From assembly GCA_003313425.1 (NCBI GenBank), contig NHZP01000028.1, forward strand, positions 186,001 to 250,000: 64,000 nucleotides of DNA, read 5' to 3'. The notes under the pieces were generated by a model. The model was given only the letters and a program-made list of their open reading frames with translations, was not told the DNA's origin and searched no databases. The DNA comes from Pseudopyrenochaeta lycopersici. Its lineage: Eukaryota; Ascomycota; Dothideomycetes; Pleosporales; Pseudopyrenochaetaceae. The translations under genes and the position numbers were made by a program. Position 1 is the first letter of the stretch; the number at the start of each line of letters is the position of its first letter. This document shows positions 63,337 through 64,000 of this stretch, piece after piece.

Positions 63337-64000
63337 GTGAAAGTTCTTCAGCGACAGCAATTCATTGAGTGCATCAAAGATAGCAAGGACTTGCAGCACT
63401 ACAGTGGATAACCGGGCTTATTGGGGTGACGATAATAGCCGAACTTCCATTCTTTCAGAGATTCTATTGTAACATCATCGTGAATCACATTCCAGAATTC
63501 CCCCGCAATTGTCATTCAATTGCATTTGCATGATTCCAACGTAAGCATCAGTTGTTGAATAATGCCAATTGAAGGCAATGTTTACTCCGCAAACCCCGCT
63601 ATGCGGCATGATCCGTTCCGCACTTCCGGAATACTGGGTAAGTGGCGAGGAGCTGATGTAGGAATGACCGGATACTCTAGGGCATCACTTTCAAGACGGT
63701 TGCGTGTTTGCCAACCACACGTGCGAACGGAGCACATTGTTGAAACGTCATGAGGGACACTCGTACGACTCGGTTAGTCCTTCTCCGCATCCTATGCTTC
63801 TTCATATTGGCTAGAGACCTACACCTACGGCAGGACCGGCACGAAGTGAGGGGGGGCGATTGATGGCTTTGGGTATGAATGTATATGTTGCGCATTGATG
63901 AAGTCAACACACGAGCTTGTGAGCGAGAGACATAAAAGGACGCTTGTAAGGAACGAACAGGACGACTCAATCATCCGAATTATAACAAACAATAATTCAG
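63337..64000. other. Intergenic to the right edge
   Basis: Short frames without recognisable domains. Confidence 0.35.

Noticed and set aside
1..64000. Starship giant mobile element
   Set aside because: No DUF3435 tyrosine-recombinase captain gene was recognised; the mobile elements all have their own DNA-transposon ends.
1..64000. tRNA or rRNA genes
   Set aside because: No cloverleaf-like TTCRANNC and A-box pairing or rRNA-like sequence was noticed by eye; a covariance-model scan would be needed to exclude small RNAs.

Overview
The window looks like an accessory, transposon-rich stretch of a filamentous ascomycete chromosome. A Dothideomycete (Pleosporales-like) fungus is my best guess. 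The reasons are short GT-AG introns (43-102 nt), a nitrate reductase with one short intron, an HR-PKS-type ACP terminus, LPMO-like secreted proteins, a small cysteine-rich secreted protein, and Fot1/pogo, hAT, Mutator-like, Tc1 and piggyBac DNA transposons. No operons, CRISPR or other prokaryotic features are visible.

Layout: 1-576 is the 3' end of a polyketide synthase. 0.75-4.25 kb is transposon territory: an intact 2,597-bp Fot1/pogo element (copy 1), a host gene fragment cut by it, and a hAT relic. 4.3-16 kb is a more ordinary gene region: a small coiled-coil protein, a multi-span membrane protein, a zinc-ribbon/RING protein, a DHCR24-like FAD protein, a class 3 lipase and a basic hypothetical protein. 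16.2-20.2 kb is an LPMO-like gene split by a 2,859-bp hAT element with a clean 8-bp target duplication. 20.2-27.1 kb is gene-poor but carries a six-cysteine secreted protein (effector candidate). 27.2-28.2 kb is an intact LPMO-like gene. 28.3-33.2 kb is a nest: an outer TIR element holding copy 2 of the 2,597-bp transposon and a Mutator-like element. 33.5-46.2 kb has two orphan protein-kinase-like genes, a C2H2 gene broken by C-to-T stops, pogo relics, and a full-length pogo element whose first catalytic Asp is Asn. 46.9-48.0 kb is a 1,086-bp element whose TIRs are built of tandem repeats and which carries an unrecognised ORF. 48.1-51.3 kb is nitrate reductase. 51.8-60.9 kb is a near-continuous TE block: a Tc1 relic nested in a pogo relic, an apparently intact piggyBac-like element, and two inverted 1,859-bp pogo elements. 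62.1-63.1 kb is a short-chain dehydrogenase followed by a MITE.

How it works together: the host genes do not form an evident pathway. The coherent story is the mobile-element landscape. Several elements have undamaged transposases (two indistinguishable 2,597-bp copies and the piggyBac-like element). Others show graded decay, and insertions have broken at least one secreted-protein gene. All gene structures are read by eye from reading frames and splice-site phase. No database search or RNA evidence was available.
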